The notes below the pieces were generated by a model that saw only the letters and a program-made list of their open reading frames with translations, did not search any database and was not told the DNA's origin. Shown in pieces: positions 62,579 to 64,000 of a DNA stretch of 64,000 bases. The DNA lies in contig WBMV01000298.1 of the NCBI GenBank assembly GCA_013396655.1, positions 1,761,221-1,825,220 on the forward strand, read 5' to 3'. Numbering within the stretch: the first letter of the stretch is position 1; each line of letters starts with the position of its first letter. This DNA comes from Campylorhamphus procurvoides (Eukaryota > Chordata > Aves > Passeriformes > Dendrocolaptidae). The position numbers and the translations under genes are program-made.

Positions 62579-64000
62579 CATTAGAAGAGCCACACAATAA
62601 TTAGAGGTGTGAGTGTGATGACTTTGTGCAAGTACACATGGATAATAAAGACATCTCTGGTGTCATGACGAACTTGGAGATGTGTGGTGGCATGAGAAGT
62701 TATAAATAAGGGGATGGGATTGAAAACAGAATGACATTGGTCTGAAAAGGCTCCTTATGCTGGGCACTGCCACTGAGGCAGCTGCCATCACCTTCCGCCA
62801 CCACTCATCTCCTCTCTTCCATTGGCCCACAGTGTCAGCAGCATGTTTTGGGATTTGTCCACTGTGGGCTGAGAAACAAACTGGCCTGAGTAAAAATGTG
62901 CTTTTCTTTTTTTGGCTGGGCTGTCTTGACTGATTTGCCCATATGGCCCATCTGGTGAGCCACACAAGTAGTTGTGCTGGCAGTGGTGGCAGAGAAGCAT
63001 GAAGTAGTGGGGACAGAGTCTGTGTGGGCCAATCCTGCACACACATACATGCACATTTGGCTCTCCAGCTGGTCCTTGAGGAAAGGTGAATAGTATCCTG
63101 CAGAGTGGTCTGGGGAGAGCAGTTCTGTGCTGGAAGGATGGACATGGGCATATAGGTGCCGCTTCCATACTTTCTTCTCTTCTCTTATTTGTGCTTAAGC
63201 TTCTTTGAGCTCCCTGATCACCAGCCTGAAACTACAACCTCTTCTTTATTGAAGAACAATAAAAATAACATCACCATTTCCCAAGAAGACTCATGGCAAT
63301 TGTATGTCCATCTGATAAACAAAGGTGCATGCATATTTTCTCTACATGTCTTTTCATTGTTTCAGCCAGAAAGCAAGTGTCAGAAGTGGGTGCTAGCCTG
63401 AACACACTGCCTATAACTTGATCTCAAACACTCTTAAAGTTTTCCAAATGGAAACAGGTTCTGATTTATTGTCAGTTGAAAGCTCAGTTGGAAGTGAGAC
63501 AAACTAAATTTAATTAGGACTGCTTTAATTCTTATCATTACTATCTGCTCGTTGTTTTTAAAAAAGTTTTACTAACCCACTTAAAATTCTTAATTGAACT
63601 GTCTTTATTTTTTTCATCCAGGCAAATCCTTTCATAAGGCTAATGAAACTGCATCACTTGATCTAAATACAATCATGACTTTATTTCATATGGCATCCAC
63701 TCCTACAATATCATAGTAGTCTACTGACGGTAAATTGATATTAATTTATTTTTGTGGTGTTATTTGATAATTCTGATATACTGACATATTAAAAAAAGTT
63801 CCTCACCTCTGCCTAAAAGGTTAGACAATAACTTTCTATAAAACTTGTCACTGATGACATGAAAAAGCATTGTTACTTGTCAGAAAAGCGGCTGTAGTTT
63901 AATTTCTGTGGTTGAACATTATAATCCAAAGGCAAAATTCTATGTTTCTAATGGGAATTAAAGCTGTGTAACTAGAAGCACCAGGTGGTCCCTATCAGCA
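62579..64000. other. Unannotated sequence with overlapping minus-strand open frames
   Basis: Minus frames 62663-63151 (162 codons) and 62788-63168 (126 codons) overlap in a GC-richer patch. Neither shows a domain, signal peptide or compositional sign of coding. They are mutually exclusive readings, and I treat them as chance. 63170-64000 is AT-rich with nothing recognised. Confidence 0.4.

Noticed and set aside
1..64000. tRNA, rRNA, CRISPR array, bacterial operon or phage content
   Set aside because: No cloverleaf or rRNA-like sequence, no regularly spaced repeats and no prokaryotic gene density were seen; all recognisable content is vertebrate retroelement DNA.

Overview
The window looks like avian nuclear DNA with no recognisable host gene. 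The main evidence is a set of CR1 non-LTR retrotransposon fragments, several ending in the ATTCTRTG-type octamer tail typical of CR1, plus two retroviral LTRs of kinds common in bird genomes. Composition is AT-rich, repeats are sparse, and there are two assembly gaps (N runs). Turtles and crocodilians also carry CR1, so 'bird' is an inference. I cannot resolve the order. The longest open frame outside repeats is 162 codons and has no family signature. The window is therefore a gene desert or the inside of a very long intron; the sequence alone does not say which.

Layout. 1.78-3.18 kb: a plus-strand CR1 copy with endonuclease (EN) and the start of the reverse transcriptase (RT), joined by a large internal deletion to its own 3' tail. 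10.48-11.02 kb: a 3' CR1 fragment. 13.40-15.06 kb: a very old minus-strand LINE ORF2 relic in which EN and two RT motifs can still be read in the correct order. 15.12-15.42 kb: a GC-rich block with a G-quadruplex motif. 22.09-22.62 kb: a minus-strand solo LTR with TG/CA ends and a perfect 6-bp target-site duplication. 25.74-28.17 kb: the most complete CR1, an old decayed copy running from an ORF1 esterase-like remnant through EN and RT to the tail. 37.24-37.65 kb: a second solo LTR, plus strand, without a visible target duplication. 41.38-41.53 kb: a probable ancient LINE 3' fragment. 42.12-42.67, 46.26-46.40, 60.70-60.87 and 61.97-62.58 kb: further CR1 fragments. 48.49-48.68 and 50.67-50.85 kb: two copies of an unrecognised 185-bp sequence in direct orientation.

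The rest is single-copy-looking sequence with simple repeats. Nothing here works together as an operon or pathway. The content is a layered record of retrotransposition: ancient LINE relics, an old CR1, younger CR1 tails, then LTR insertions. I did not find a convincing new biological system. The items most worth checking are the unexplained 185-bp direct repeat, the ancient antisense LINE and the CR1 copy that keeps an ORF1 esterase trace.
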